NCBI RefSeq assembly: GCF_017745215.1 | Contig: NZ_JAGHZV010000006.1 | Span: 62,001 to 126,000, forward strand | Source of the DNA: Sphingomonas sp. | GTDB taxonomy: Bacteria > Pseudomonadota > Alphaproteobacteria > Sphingomonadales > Sphingomonadaceae | Direction: 5' to 3' | Length of the DNA stretch: 64,000 nt | Shown: positions 1 through 9,161 of the stretch, piece by piece | Layout: each line of letters opens with the position of its first letter | Position numbering within the stretch: position 1 is the stretch's first letter | Translations under genes and position numbers: made by a program | Notes under the pieces: generated by a model | What the model saw: the letters and a program-made list of their open reading frames with translations, nothing else | What the model was told of the DNA's origin: nothing | Databases searched by the model: none

Positions 1-210
1 GGTCCGGTGCGCCTCGGCGTCGATCACGCGGCCCAGCCGCTCGGCCGAAGCGAAGCCCCAGGCGAAGTCCTCGAGTTCCTGCGGCGTCGCCATCATCACC
101 GCATAGCCGAAGCCGTTGACCTCCACCGCCACCGGCACTTCCTCGGCCAGCGCGCGCGACACCAAGGTATGAGTGCCGTCCGGCTCGACACGCTCGAATG
201 CGGGGTCCAT
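1..210 (-). CDS. fdhD: FdhD, N-terminal fragment (formate dehydrogenase accessory sulfurtransferase)
   Basis: First 70 codons of a protein that runs off the left edge. The translation contains AEEVPVAVEVNG, YAVMMATPQELEDFAWGF and SAERLG, which match the conserved start of FdhD. FdhD takes sulfur from a cysteine desulfurase and transfers it to the molybdenum cofactor so that formate dehydrogenase-type enzymes become active. The ATG at 208-210 lies 27 bases from the divergently transcribed molybdopterin oxidoreductase, so the two share a control region, as fdhD genes often do with their client enzymes. The catalytic cysteine region is outside the window, so activity cannot be judged. Confidence 0.88.
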   Translation of the reverse strand, partial: MDPAFERVEPDGTHTLVSRALAEEVPVAVEVNGFGYAVMMATPQELEDFAWGFASAERLGRVIDAEAHRT

Positions 211-237
211 GGACTCGTCTTAGCAGTGGAGTCGAAC

Positions 238-2505
238 ATGGCGAAGGCGAAGGACGGCACCGCAACCTATCCGGGTCCGGTCGGCGGCTGGGGTTCGCTG
301 CGCGGGATGGCCGAGACCTGGGCACGCGAGAAGGACGGGCCCGAAGTGCTCTCGACGCTGATGCGGCTCAACAAGCCCAATGGCGTGATGTGCGCGTCAT
401 GCGCCTGGACCAAGCCCGCGCATCCGCAGCTGTTCGAATTCTGCGAGAACGGCGCCAAGGCGCACCTCTGGGAGCAGACGCGGCTGCGCGCCACGCCCGA
501 CTTCTTCGCACGGCACACGCTCACCGAGCTCAAGAGCTGGAGCGACCACGACCTCGAACAGGCCGGCCGCCTCACCCATCCGATGCGCTACCACCGCGCG
601 AGCGACCGCTATGTCGAATGCAGCTGGGACGAAGCCTTCGAGGCGATCGGGCGGCGGCTGAAGGCGATCCACGATCCCAGGTCGGTGGTCTTCTACGCCT
701 CGGGCCGCGCGAGCCTCGAGACCAGCTACGCCTGGGCCCTGATGGCGCGGCTCTACGGCAACAACAACCTGCCCGACAGCTCCAACATGTGCCACGAAAC
801 CACCTCGGTCGCGCTCAAGGCGACGATCGGCGTGGGCGTCGGCACCTGCCTGCTCGAGGATTTCGAGCATTGCGACGCGATCTTCTTCTTCGGCCAGAAC
901 ACCGGGGTGAACAGCCCGCGCTTCCTCCACACCCTCGCGCATGCCCGCAAGCGCGGCTGCCAGATCGTTACCTTCAACCCGATCGTCGAAAAGGGCGGCG
1001 TCGCCTTCCGCAACCCCCAGTCGATCCAGATGGTGACCGGCGGCTCGATGCCGATATCCACACAATATCACCAGGTGAAGGCGGGTGGCGACATCGCGGC
1101 GATCCTGGGGATGTGCAAGCACGTCTTCGCCGAGGACGAGCGGCGCGGCGGCGGGATCATCGACCGCGCCTTCATCGCCGGGCACACCCATGGCTTCGAC
1201 GCCTTCGCCGAAAAAGTGACCACGGTCACCTGGGAGGAGATCGAAGCCGAGTCCGGCCTGCCGCGCGCCGCGATCGTCGAGGCGGCCGAGGTCTATATCG
1301 CTGCCGAGCGCTCGATCGGCATCTGGGGCATGGGGCTCACCCAGCACGTCCGCGGGTTCGAGAATATCGCGAGCGTGGTCAACCTGATGCTGCTCAAGGG
1401 CAACATGGGGCGGCTCGGCGCGGGCGTCTCGCCGGTGCGCGGCCATTCGAACGTCCAGGGCCAGCGCACCGTCGGCATCGCCGAGAACCCGGCGCTCGTC
1501 CCGCTCGACAGGCTCGCCGAGCTTTACGGCTTCGATCCGCCGCGCGAACATGGGCTGGGCACGGTCGAGACCTGCCGCGGGGTGATCGCGGGCACGGTGA
1601 AGGCGTTCCTCGGCCTCGGCGGCAATTTCCTCCGCGCGGTGCCCGACCAGTCGCTGGTCGAACCCGCCTGGGAAGGCATGGACCTCACCGTCCAGGTCGC
1701 CACGCGGCTCAACCGCGGGCAGCTGTTCTGCGGCGAGGACGCCTTCCTGCTCCCCTGCATCGCACGGAGCGAGTCCGACGTGCAGGCGAGCGGCCCGCAG
1801 GTTGTCACGATGGAGGACAGCCTCTCCTGCGTCCACGGCTCGTTCGGCAAGGCGACGCCCGCGAGCGAGCATATCCGCTCGGAGATGGCGATCGTCGCGG
1901 GAATCGCGAAGGCGTCGCTCGCGCCCAATCCCAGGGTGCCGTGGGACGAATGGGTCGGCGATTACGGCAAGGTCCGCGACGCGATCGAAGCGACCTATCC
2001 GGCGATGTTCAAGGATTTCAACCAGCGGCTGTTCATCCCCGGCGGCTTCTTCAAGGGCAATGCAGCGCGCGATCGCGTCTGGAACACCAAGAGCGGCAAG
2101 GCTGAGTTCACCACGCCCGAGACGCTCAACGCCACCGGCTTCAGGGACGCGCCGGGCCGCTACCGGCTGCTGACCCTGCGCTCGAACGACCAGTTCAACA
2201 CCACCATCTACGGCTATTCGGATCGCCTCCGCGGGATCGAGGGCACGCGCGAGGTGTTGCTGATCAACCCCGAGGACATGGCGCGTGCGGGGCTCAGCGC
2301 GGGCCAGAAGGTCGCGCTGGTGAGCGACGCCGAGGACCAGGTCGAGCGCGTGGTCGAGGGCCTCGCGGTAACCCCCTTCCGCCTGCCCGACGACTGCGTC
2401 GCGGGCTATTATCCCGAGCTCAACCCGCTGATCCCCCTCGCGCATCACGACCACGCCTCGATGACCCCCGCGGCCAAATCGGTGCCGGTGAAGATCCGGG
2501 CCTGA
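238..2505 (+). CDS. FdhF/YdeP family molybdopterin oxidoreductase
   Basis: 755-residue cytoplasmic oxidoreductase of the YdeP branch of the formate dehydrogenase alpha/molybdopterin family. I chose the ATG at 238 because the protein then begins MAKAKDGTATYPGPVGGWGS, the usual family start, and because it leaves room for fdhD on the other strand. The family motif MCASCAW sits near residue 51. The middle carries the molybdopterin-binding core (for example ARLYGNNNLPDSSNMCHETT), and the last 100 residues look like the molydop-binding beta-barrel. The N-terminal 4Fe-4S cysteine set of true FdhF is not seen. Substrate is unknown; E. coli YdeP is linked to acid resistance. Divergent fdhD suggests that it needs a sulfurated Mo or bis-MGD cofactor (inference). 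Confidence 0.9.
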   Translation: MAKAKDGTATYPGPVGGWGSLRGMAETWAREKDGPEVLSTLMRLNKPNGVMCASCAWTKPAHPQLFEFCENGAKAHLWEQTRLRATPDFFARHTLTELKSWSDHDLEQAGRLTHPMRYHRASDRYVECSWDEAFEAIGRRLKAIHDPRSVVFYASGRASLETSYAWALMARLYGNNNLPDSSNMCHETTSVALKATIGVGVGTCLLEDFEHCDAIFFFGQNTGVNSPRFLHTLAHARKRGCQIVTFNPIVEKGGVAFRNPQSIQMVTGGSMPISTQYHQVKAGGDIAAILGMCKHVFAEDERRGGGIIDRAFIAGHTHGFDAFAEKVTTVTWEEIEAESGLPRAAIVEAAEVYIAAERSIGIWGMGLTQHVRGFENIASVVNLMLLKGNMGRLGAGVSPVRGHSNVQGQRTVGIAENPALVPLDRLAELYGFDPPREHGLGTVETCRGVIAGTVKAFLGLGGNFLRAVPDQSLVEPAWEGMDLTVQVATRLNRGQLFCGEDAFLLPCIARSESDVQASGPQVVTMEDSLSCVHGSFGKATPASEHIRSEMAIVAGIAKASLAPNPRVPWDEWVGDYGKVRDAIEATYPAMFKDFNQRLFIPGGFFKGNAARDRVWNTKSGKAEFTTPETLNATGFRDAPGRYRLLTLRSNDQFNTTIYGYSDRLRGIEGTREVLLINPEDMARAGLSAGQKVALVSDAEDQVERVVEGLAVTPFRLPDDCVAGYYPELNPLIPLAHHDHASMTPAAKSVPVKIRA

Positions 2506-2566
2506 CCGGCCGAAATCCGTGGTCCACGAAGGGGTTGCTTAACGGACCCGCGCTAAGCTGCCGCCG

Positions 2567-3652
2567 ATGGTTGCGTTCGTTTCCCTTGCTGCGGTTCTGC
2601 TCCTGCTCGGCGCCCTATGGCAGCGCCTCCGCGCGGCGGCACGCGACCTCGACCGGTTCGGCGAGGCAGCTATCCGGCTGGCCCGGGGCGAAGCCGCCGA
2701 GCTCAGCATCGGAGGCCGCGGCGCCGCAGCGCGTTTCGCCGAGCGGTTCAACGCCATGGCAGCCGCCCTCGCCGAGCGCGAGGCGCTGATCTTCCAGGCG
2801 GGGCTCGCCGGCGCCGGATCCGCGCGGAGCGCGATGCCGCTCGACGTCGCATCGCTCGCTCGCGGGGCGCAGGCGCGCCGCGTGCTCGAGGCAGACCTGC
2901 GCGCCGCGATCGCGGGCGGCCAGTTCGAGCTCCACTTCCAGCCGCTGTTCGACCTCTCGACCAGCCGGATCGGCTCGTTCGAGGCGCTGCTGCGCTGGCG
3001 CCATCCGACGCGGGGAATCGTCAGCCCGGCAGATTTCCTGCCGATCGCCGAGGAGAGCGGGCTGATCGTCGAGATCGGCGGCTGGTCGCTTCGCGAAGCC
3101 TGTGCGCATGCCGCGGCCTGGCCCGAGCATATCCGCGTCGCGGTGAACGTCTCGCCGCTGCAGGTCCGCCATCCCGCGCTCGCCGAAACGGTGCTGCAGG
3201 CGCTCGCGGCGAGCCGGCTCGATCCATCACGACTCGAGCTCGAAGTCACCGAAGCGGCCCTTGCCGAAGGGCCGGAGGCAAGCAATGCGTTGCAGCGGCT
3301 ACAGGCGCTCGGCGTGCGCATCGCGCTCGACGATTTCGGCACCGGCCCGACCAGCCTGACATGCCTCCAGGAATTTCCGTTCGACCGGATCAAGATCGAC
3401 CGCAGCTTCATCCACCAGCTGCTGACGCGCCCGGGCGCGACCGCGGTGCTCCGCGCGATCACCGGGCTCGCCGGCGCGCTCGGGATGGAGACGACCGCCG
3501 AAGGCGTCGAGGAGAGCGACCAGCTCGCCGAGTTGCGGCGGCACGGCTGCTCGTCGGTGCAGGGCTATCTGTTCAGCCGCCCCATCGCCCCGCGCGACGT
3601 GCTTGCGCTGCTGGCGGACGAGGATTCGGACCGCATGGCGCGGGCGGGCTGA
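2567..3652 (+). CDS. Membrane-anchored EAL-domain cyclic di-GMP phosphodiesterase
   Basis: 361 residues. A hydrophobic N-terminal segment (VAFVSLAAVLLLLGALW) is followed by a short HAMP-like stretch (about residues 25-75) and an EAL domain from about residue 105 to 350. Catalytic landmarks are present: FEALLRW near residue 138, VNVSP, EVTEAAL, LDDFGTG, KIDRSF and TAEGVE. These predict hydrolysis of c-di-GMP to pGpG. The loop after DDFGTG reads GPTSLTCLQ where most EAL domains have YSSLSYL. No GGDEF domain and no periplasmic sensor are visible. It starts 61 bases after the oxidoreductase and may share its transcript. Confidence 0.88.
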   Translation: MVAFVSLAAVLLLLGALWQRLRAAARDLDRFGEAAIRLARGEAAELSIGGRGAAARFAERFNAMAAALAEREALIFQAGLAGAGSARSAMPLDVASLARGAQARRVLEADLRAAIAGGQFELHFQPLFDLSTSRIGSFEALLRWRHPTRGIVSPADFLPIAEESGLIVEIGGWSLREACAHAAAWPEHIRVAVNVSPLQVRHPALAETVLQALAASRLDPSRLELEVTEAALAEGPEASNALQRLQALGVRIALDDFGTGPTSLTCLQEFPFDRIKIDRSFIHQLLTRPGATAVLRAITGLAGALGMETTAEGVEESDQLAELRRHGCSSVQGYLFSRPIAPRDVLALLADEDSDRMARAG

Positions 3653-3677
3653 CCTCGGGCTTCTTGCGTCCTGGCCC

Positions 3678-4094
3678 TCACTCCGGCGCAGTCTCCTGCG
3701 CCTTCTTCGCTTCACGATCGAGCTTGTCCTGCGCCCATTGCCGGATGAAATTGCGCGTGCAGCCGCTCTGGCCGTAGCTGCCGACCACCGAACAGCTGCC
3801 CGGCATGCCGACGCGGTTGACTTCCTCCACCACTTCGGCACGGCGGCCCCAGGCGACGCCGTCGGGCTTGTCGGTGCGCTGGTCGCGGAAGCGCTTGGGG
3901 ATGCGATACGGCGAATCGCCGATCGTCGCGCACACCACGATCTCGTCCGGGTCGGTCGAGGTCGGGCATTTCTCGTCGCCGACCAGCATCACGCTGCGGA
4001 TCCGCTTGGGCGGGCCGTCCTGCGCAGGCGCGGTCTGGCCCTGGCCAGCCGGCGCGGCAGCGAAGAGAGCGGCGAACATCAGCGTGGTGATCAT
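3678..4094 (-). CDS. Small exported conserved hypothetical protein
   Basis: 138 residues from the ATG at 4094, preceded by AAAGGACA at good ribosome-binding distance. An upstream in-frame ATG would add 15 unlikely residues. The start MITTLMFAALFAAAPAGQ is a signal peptide. The mature part holds GDEKCPTSTDPDEIVVC and SPYRIPKRFRD, followed by a Cys-containing stretch (GMPGSCSVVG, SGCTRNFI), which looks like a small disulfide-bonded periplasmic protein. I know this pattern from unannotated sphingomonad proteins but cannot name a function. It is convergent with the EAL gene, 25 bases away. Confidence 0.8.
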   Translation of the reverse strand: MITTLMFAALFAAAPAGQGQTAPAQDGPPKRIRSVMLVGDEKCPTSTDPDEIVVCATIGDSPYRIPKRFRDQRTDKPDGVAWGRRAEVVEEVNRVGMPGSCSVVGSYGQSGCTRNFIRQWAQDKLDREAKKAQETAPE

Positions 4095-4236
4095 GACTTG
4101 TCCTTTGCACGGGCCGGTGGGCACCACCATAACCCTCAAGTTTAGTCCCTGTATCCCCCCGCGTTGCCCGGCGAATGCGGCGGGGCCGTGGCACGCCTCG
4201 GCTTGCCACCCGCGCGCGAGCGCCTAAGTCGGCAGC

Positions 4237-4998
4237 ATGCCCAGCCGTTTGCCCTGGTTCCTCGCTCTCCTCCTGCTGCTTGCCGCCTGCGGTCCGGCGA
4301 AGCAGCGCGGCGGCGTCGACGCGGCGTGCAGCGATATTATTTTCGAAGGCGATCGCTTCACCGTCTGCCAGGCGCGGCCCGAGGTCCACGCGTTGCTGCT
4401 CGTCGACAAGGGCGCCGACGGCAAGCCGATGCGCGGCTTCGACCGCCTGCCCGAGCGGCTGGGCGCCGACGCCAGCCGCGTCGCCTTCGCGATGAACGCG
4501 GGGATGTTCGACGAGGCCGGCGCGCCGATCGGCTATTATGTCGAGGACGGTGCCGAGCAGGTGCCGCTCAACCGCCGCGACGGGCCGGGCAATTTCCACA
4601 TGAAGCCCAACGGCGTCTTCTGGGGCGATGCCAAGGGCTGGCACGTCGCCGACACCGATGCCTTCGCCGCAGCGAAGCCGGGCCACATTCGCTTCGCCAC
4701 CCAATCGGGGCCGATGCTGGTGGTTGGCGGGCAGATCCATCCGAAGATCGCGGACAACGGAACCTCGCTCCAGCTGCGCAACGGCGTCGGCGTGGCGAAG
4801 GACGGCTCGGCCTGGTTCGCGATCAGCGGCGTGCCGGTCTCCTTCGGCCGCTTCGCCCGGCTGTTCCGCGACCGGCTGGCCTGCCCGAACGCGCTGTTCT
4901 TCGACGGCAAGGTCTCGCGGCTGTGGGACCCCGTCGCCGAGCGCGAGGACGCGAGCCCGCCGGTGGGGCCGATGGTGGTGGCGCTCCAGCGGGATTGA
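4237..4998 (+). CDS. Phosphodiester glycosidase family (DUF2233) lipoprotein
   Basis: 253 residues. The N-terminus WFLALLLLLAACG is a lipobox signal, predicting an anchored periplasmic lipoprotein. The body has the DUF2233/NAGPA-like pattern: FAMNAGMFDEAG, PIGYYVEDG, GNFHMKPNGVFW, TQSGPMLVVGG and a late CPNALFFDGKVSRLW. Related enzymes cut a sugar from a phosphodiester-linked glycan; the bacterial substrate is unknown. It is followed after 31 bases by an exported hydrolase in the same direction, so the two may form an envelope-active pair (inference). Confidence 0.86.
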   Translation: MPSRLPWFLALLLLLAACGPAKQRGGVDAACSDIIFEGDRFTVCQARPEVHALLLVDKGADGKPMRGFDRLPERLGADASRVAFAMNAGMFDEAGAPIGYYVEDGAEQVPLNRRDGPGNFHMKPNGVFWGDAKGWHVADTDAFAAAKPGHIRFATQSGPMLVVGGQIHPKIADNGTSLQLRNGVGVAKDGSAWFAISGVPVSFGRFARLFRDRLACPNALFFDGKVSRLWDPVAEREDASPPVGPMVVALQRD

Positions 4999-5029
4999 TC
5001 GGCGCAGCCGGGAGATTACCCTGTCCCGC

Positions 5030-6097
5030 ATGACTCGCCTGCTCCTCGCTCTCGCCGCGCTGCTCGCGCTCAGCCTCCCCGCCCGCGCCGCGGACTGGCC
5101 GGTCACCGAGGGCGACTATGTCGCGAAGGACTTCCGCTTCGCCTCGGGCGAGACGCTCCCCGCGCTGCGCCTCCATTATCGGACGCTCGGCACCCCGCAC
5201 CGCGACGCCAGCGGCAGGATCGACAACGCCGTGATGGTCCTCCACGGCACCGGCGGCACCGGCGCGCAATTCCTCCTGCCCCAGTTCGCCGACGAGCTCT
5301 ACGGCCCCGGCGCGCCGCTCGACATCCGCACCACCTATGTGATCCTCCCCGACGGGATCGGCCACGGCAAGTCGTCGAAGCCCAGCGACGGCATGCGCAT
5401 GGCCTTCCCGCATTACGACTATGCCGACATGGTCGAGGCGCAGCGCCGGCTGCTCGTCGAGGGGCTGGGCGTCACCCGGCTCAAGCTGATCCTCGGCACC
5501 TCGATGGGCTGCATGCACGCCTTCGTCTGGGGCACGACGCACCCGGGCTTCGCCGAGCGGCTCGCGCCCTTCGCGTGCAATCCCGTCGAGATCGCCGGGC
5601 GCAACCGGATGTGGCGCAAGATGCTGATCGACGCGATCGAGGCCGACCCGGCGTGGAACGGCGGCAACTACGCCTCGCCGCCGCTCGCCGGGCTGCGCAC
5701 CGCCTTCGACCTCTCGATCCTCGCCGGCGGCAACCCGGTCGCGCTCCAGGCCAATGCGCCGACGCGCGCCCAGGCCGAGGCGACACTGGCCAGGTCGCTG
5801 GGCGCCCGCCTCGCCGCGCCAGACGACGCCAACGACATGATCTACCAGTTCGACGCCTCGCGGACCTACAACCCGTCGCCCCTGCTCGACCGGATCACGG
5901 TGCCGATGCTGTGGATCAACTCGGCCGACGACTTCATCAACCCGCCCGAGCTCGGCATCGCCGAACGCGAAGTGAAGCGCATGCCGCGCGCCCGCTTCAT
6001 CCTCATCCCCGCCAGCGCCGAGACCAAGGGCCATGGCACGCACACCTGGGCGAAGTTCTGGAAAGCCGACCTTGCGGCGCTTCTCGCTACAAAATAG
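5030..6097 (+). CDS. Exported alpha/beta-fold hydrolase (MetX-like fold)
   Basis: 355 residues starting at the ATG at 5030, where a clear Sec signal peptide begins (LLLALAALLALSLPARAA). The body follows the homoserine O-acetyltransferase-like alpha/beta fold: LRLHYRTLGTP, VLHGTGGTGAQFL, the nucleophile elbow LGTSMGCMHA, an acid candidate in NSADDFINPPE and the histidine in GHGTHTW. The catalytic triad therefore looks complete. The signal peptide argues against a methionine-synthesis role and for a secreted esterase or acyltransferase. Substrate is not recognisable. Confidence 0.86.
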   Translation: MTRLLLALAALLALSLPARAADWPVTEGDYVAKDFRFASGETLPALRLHYRTLGTPHRDASGRIDNAVMVLHGTGGTGAQFLLPQFADELYGPGAPLDIRTTYVILPDGIGHGKSSKPSDGMRMAFPHYDYADMVEAQRRLLVEGLGVTRLKLILGTSMGCMHAFVWGTTHPGFAERLAPFACNPVEIAGRNRMWRKMLIDAIEADPAWNGGNYASPPLAGLRTAFDLSILAGGNPVALQANAPTRAQAEATLARSLGARLAAPDDANDMIYQFDASRTYNPSPLLDRITVPMLWINSADDFINPPELGIAEREVKRMPRARFILIPASAETKGHGTHTWAKFWKADLAALLATK

Positions 6098-6129
6098 GCG
6101 TGGGGCGCAGTGCCGATCGGAGCGACAGG

Positions 6130-6345
6130 ATGAGCGAAGATCTGAGAAATTCGATCTTACTTTGGGTCGGTGGAATCGCGATCTTCGGCGTCTTGTGGCT
6201 GTCGCTCCGCTTCGACTTGCTGAGGGGGCTGCCCGAGGGGTTCGGGCAGGCGGCATTGGCATTCGTGATTCTGGTTCAGCTGGTCCAGCTCTGCCGGTTC
6301 CTCTGGCGCCGCAGGACGGAACGAGAGTCGGCGGATAGCCGCTAG
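6130..6345 (+). CDS. Small two-helix membrane protein
   Basis: 71 residues, MSEDLRNSILLWVGGIAIFG at the start, then two hydrophobic segments (about residues 9-27 and 38-58) separated by LRGLPEGFGQ, and a basic tail FLWRRRTERES. The ATG overlaps an AGGA ribosome-binding element. It lies 32 bases after the hydrolase gene and 45 bases before trpG, in the same direction. No family is recognised. Codon use resembles the neighbours, so it is probably real. Confidence 0.6.
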   Translation: MSEDLRNSILLWVGGIAIFGVLWLSLRFDLLRGLPEGFGQAALAFVILVQLVQLCRFLWRRRTERESADSR

Positions 6346-6390
6346 CCAAGCCCGCTTCCCCTGGTTCCGCGGCCTCGCTAAGGCAAGCGG

Positions 6391-6975
6391 ATGATCCTCG
6401 TCCTCGACAATTACGACAGCTTCACCTGGAACCTCGTCCATTACCTCATGGAGCTGGGCGCCGAAGTGCAGGTGGTGCGCAACGACGCGCTCACCGCGCG
6501 TGACGCCGTGAACAGCAATGCCCAGGCCTTCCTGATCTCGCCCGGCCCGTGCACGCCCAACGAAGCGGGGATCAGCCTCGACCTCGTCGCCGCCTGCGCC
6601 GATCTCGGCAAGCCGCTGCTCGGCGTGTGCCTGGGGCACCAGGCGATCGGCCAGCATTTCGGCGGCAAGGTGGTGCGCGGCGGGCTCATGCACGGCAAGA
6701 CCTCGCCTGTGCACCACGACGGCACCGGCCTGTTCGAAGGCCTGCCCTCGCCCTTCACCGCGACGCGCTACCATTCGCTGATCGTCGAGGACATCCCCGC
6801 CGAGCTGCTGGTCAACGCGCACGCCGGGGACGGCAGCGTCATGGGCTTCCGCCACGCCTCGCTCCCGATCCACGGCGTCCAGTTCCACCCCGAGAGCATC
6901 GCCACCGAGCACGGCCATGCGATGCTGGCGAACTTCCTCAAGGCCGCGGGGATCGAGGCGAAGGAAGTGGCTTGA
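6391..6975 (+). CDS. trpG: Anthranilate/aminodeoxychorismate synthase glutamine amidotransferase subunit
   Basis: 194 residues, a single class I glutamine amidotransferase domain. The start [19 protein letters not shown] is typical of TrpG/PabA, the catalytic cysteine is in [11 protein letters not shown] (about residue 79), and the His-Glu pair is in VQFHPES. It supplies ammonia from glutamine to TrpE (anthranilate) and possibly also to PabB (folate). It is followed by trpD and trpC. trpE is not in the window. One small NTF2-fold gene separates it from trpD. Confidence 0.95.
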   Translation: MILVLDNYDSFTWNLVHYLMELGAEVQVVRNDALTARDAVNSNAQAFLISPGPCTPNEAGISLDLVAACADLGKPLLGVCLGHQAIGQHFGGKVVRGGLMHGKTSPVHHDGTGLFEGLPSPFTATRYHSLIVEDIPAELLVNAHAGDGSVMGFRHASLPIHGVQFHPESIATEHGHAMLANFLKAAGIEAKEVA

Positions 6976-6982
6976 TCGCCTG

Positions 6983-7333
6983 ATGGACCTCGACCCCCAA
7001 GCCTTCGCCGCCGAATGGGCGGCCGCCTGGAACGCGCGCGACCTCGAAGCGGTGCTGCGCCACTTCCACGAACACGCCGTGTTCACCTCGCCCTTCGCCG
7101 CGCAGATCGTGCCCGAGAGCGGCGGCCGTCTCACCGGCAAGCCCGCGATCCGCGCCTATTGGGCGCAAGGTCTCGCGCGCATCCCCGACCTCCGTTTCAG
7201 CGTGGACCGCGTCTTCACGGGCGTCGACACGATCGTAATCGCCTATACCAACCAGAAGGGCGGCAAGGTCAGCGAAGTGCTTCGCTTCGAAGGCGGCAAG
7301 GTGATCGAGGGCCACGGCACCTACGCCGGCTAA
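6983..7333 (+). CDS. Nuclear transport factor 2-fold (SnoaL-like) protein
   Basis: 116 residues, ATG at 6983, seven bases after the trpG stop. The pattern AAEWAAAWNARDLEAVLRHFHEHAVFTSPFA followed by LTGKPAIRAYWAQGLARIPDL (shown here in pieces) is the SnoaL/NTF2 cone fold used by small isomerases, hydratases and ligand-binding proteins. The reaction is unknown. Its position inside the trp cluster is probably transcriptional convenience rather than a step in tryptophan synthesis. Confidence 0.82.
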   Translation: MDLDPQAFAAEWAAAWNARDLEAVLRHFHEHAVFTSPFAAQIVPESGGRLTGKPAIRAYWAQGLARIPDLRFSVDRVFTGVDTIVIAYTNQKGGKVSEVLRFEGGKVIEGHGTYAG

Positions 7334-7380
7334 AGAAGGATTTGCTCGACTTGGGCGTCGTGGCTCGGGATAGAAGCGCC

Positions 7381-8376
7381 GTGACGACCTTCGCCCTTCT
7401 TCCCGATCCCGCGACGCCGCTCGCCCGCGAAAGCGCGGCGCAGGCGTTCGCCGACATCCTCGACGGGCTCGCGACCGAAGAGGCGATCGAAGCCTTCCTG
7501 ATCGGCCTCAGCATCCGCGGCGAGACGAGCGTCGAGATCGCCGAAGCCGCGCGGGCGATGCGCGCACGGCTGATCCCGGTCACCGCCCCGCCCGGCGCGA
7601 TCGACGTCTGCGGCACCGGCGGCGACGGGCACCATACGCTCAACGTCTCGACCGCGGTGTCGCTGGTGGTCGCGGCCGCCGGCGTCCCCGTCGCCAAGCA
7701 CGGCAACCGCGCCGCGAGCTCCAAGTCGGGCGCCGCCGACACGCTCGAGGCGCTGGGCTTGAACCTCGACCGGGCCGCCGCACGCGCCGAGGAGAGCCTA
7801 GCCGAGCTCGGCATCGCCTTCCTCTTCGCCCAGGCGCACCACCCGGCGCTCGCCCGGATCGGCCCGATCCGCAAGCGCATCGGCCGGCGGACGATCTTCA
7901 ACCTGATGGGACCGCTCGCCAATCCCGCGCACGTCACGCGCCAGCTTATCGGCATCGCCCGGCCCGATTATGCGCCGATCTATGCCGAGGCGCTCGAGCA
8001 GCTCGGCACCGAGGCGGCCGCCGTTGTCTCGGGCGAGGAAGGGCTCGACGAACTCTCGACCGAGCTGCCGAGCGTGGTGGTCAATGTCGGCAGCGCGCGG
8101 CTGCCGACGCGGATCACGCCCGAGGATGCCGGCCTGCCCCGCCACCCGCTCGCCGCGATCAGAGGCGGCGGTCCGCAGGAGAATGCGCGGGCGCTGCGCG
8201 AGCTGCTCCAGGGCGAGCCCGGCCCCTATCGCGACGCCGTGCTGCTCAACGCCGCCGCCGCGCTGATCGTCGCCGACCGCGTGTCGGACCTGCGCGAAGG
8301 CGTCGAGGAAGCTGCAGAAATGCTCGACAACGGGCTTGCCAATGCGCTGCTGGACTGCTGGATCGCCTTCGCATGA
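7381..8376 (+). CDS. trpD: Anthranilate phosphoribosyltransferase
   Basis: 331 residues from a GTG at 7381. Joins PRPP to anthranilate, the second step of tryptophan synthesis. Signature pieces: [17 protein letters not shown] (PRPP-binding glycine loop), [15 protein letters not shown] (anthranilate/Mg region) and [14 protein letters not shown]. The GTG is preferred because it gives [14 protein letters not shown] at the family-typical position. Upstream in-frame codons belong to the antiparallel reading of the NTF2-like gene. Its stop overlaps the start of trpC (ATGA), indicating translational coupling. Confidence 0.95.
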   Translation: MTTFALLPDPATPLARESAAQAFADILDGLATEEAIEAFLIGLSIRGETSVEIAEAARAMRARLIPVTAPPGAIDVCGTGGDGHHTLNVSTAVSLVVAAAGVPVAKHGNRAASSKSGAADTLEALGLNLDRAAARAEESLAELGIAFLFAQAHHPALARIGPIRKRIGRRTIFNLMGPLANPAHVTRQLIGIARPDYAPIYAEALEQLGTEAAAVVSGEEGLDELSTELPSVVVNVGSARLPTRITPEDAGLPRHPLAAIRGGGPQENARALRELLQGEPGPYRDAVLLNAAAALIVADRVSDLREGVEEAAEMLDNGLANALLDCWIAFA

Positions 8377-9161
8377 CCACCATCCTCGACCGCATCCTCG
8401 AGACCAAGCGCGCCGAAGTCGCGGCGCGCCGGCGCGCGACACCGGTAATGGATCTGCATGGCCTCGCACTTGGACAAACACCGCCGCGCGGGTTCAAGGC
8501 GGCGCTCGACGCGCGCACGGCCGCGGGTGGCTACGGCCTGATCGCCGAGATCAAGAAGGCGAGCCCGTCGAAGGGCCTGATCCGTGCCGACTTCGATCCG
8601 CCCGCGCATGCCCGCGCCTATCAGGCCGGCGGTGCGGCGTGCCTCTCGGTGCTCACCGACTATGAATATTTCCAGGGCCATGAGGACTATCTGATCGCGG
8701 CGCGCGCCGCCTGCGAGCTGCCGGTGATCCGCAAGGACTTCATGGTCGATCCATGGCAAGTGCTCGAATCGCGGTCGATCGGGGCAGATGCGATCCTGAT
8801 CATCGTCGCCGCGCTCGACGACGGCCAGATGGCCGAGATCGAAGCCTCGGCGGTCGAGCTGGGGATGGACGCGCTGGTCGAGGTGCACGACGCGCGCGAG
8901 CTTGAGCGCGCGCTCAAGCTCAAATCGCGGCTGATCGGCGTGAACAACCGCAATCTCAAGACCTTCGAAGTCGATGTTCAACGCACCTACGAACTGGTCG
9001 CATCGGCGCCGAAGGACTGTACCTTCGTCGCCGAGAGCGGCTTAACCACTCGCGTCGACCTCGACGCGATGGCCGAGCACGACATCCGCTGCTTCCTGAT
9101 CGGCGAGGCGCTGATGCGCCAGGCCGACGTCGAGGCGGCGACGCGGGCGCTGGTGGGGTGA
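8373..9161 (+). CDS. trpC: Indole-3-glycerol phosphate synthase
   Basis: 262 residues, a stand-alone TIM-barrel enzyme not fused to trpF. It closes the indole ring from CdRP. Motifs: [67 protein letters not shown] and FVAESGL, which together carry the catalytic lysines and glutamates. The start overlaps the trpD stop by four bases and its own stop overlaps the moaC start, so trpD-trpC-moaC form one tightly coupled message. Confidence 0.96.
   Translation: MTTILDRILETKRAEVAARRRATPVMDLHGLALGQTPPRGFKAALDARTAAGGYGLIAEIKKASPSKGLIRADFDPPAHARAYQAGGAACLSVLTDYEYFQGHEDYLIAARAACELPVIRKDFMVDPWQVLESRSIGADAILIIVAALDDGQMAEIEASAVELGMDALVEVHDARELERALKLKSRLIGVNNRNLKTFEVDVQRTYELVASAPKDCTFVAESGLTTRVDLDAMAEHDIRCFLIGEALMRQADVEAATRALVG

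Noticed and set aside
397..2454. A 685-codon open frame opposite the molybdopterin oxidoreductase
   Set aside because: Composition is that of a reverse-frame shadow, and the coding strand shows clear family motifs.
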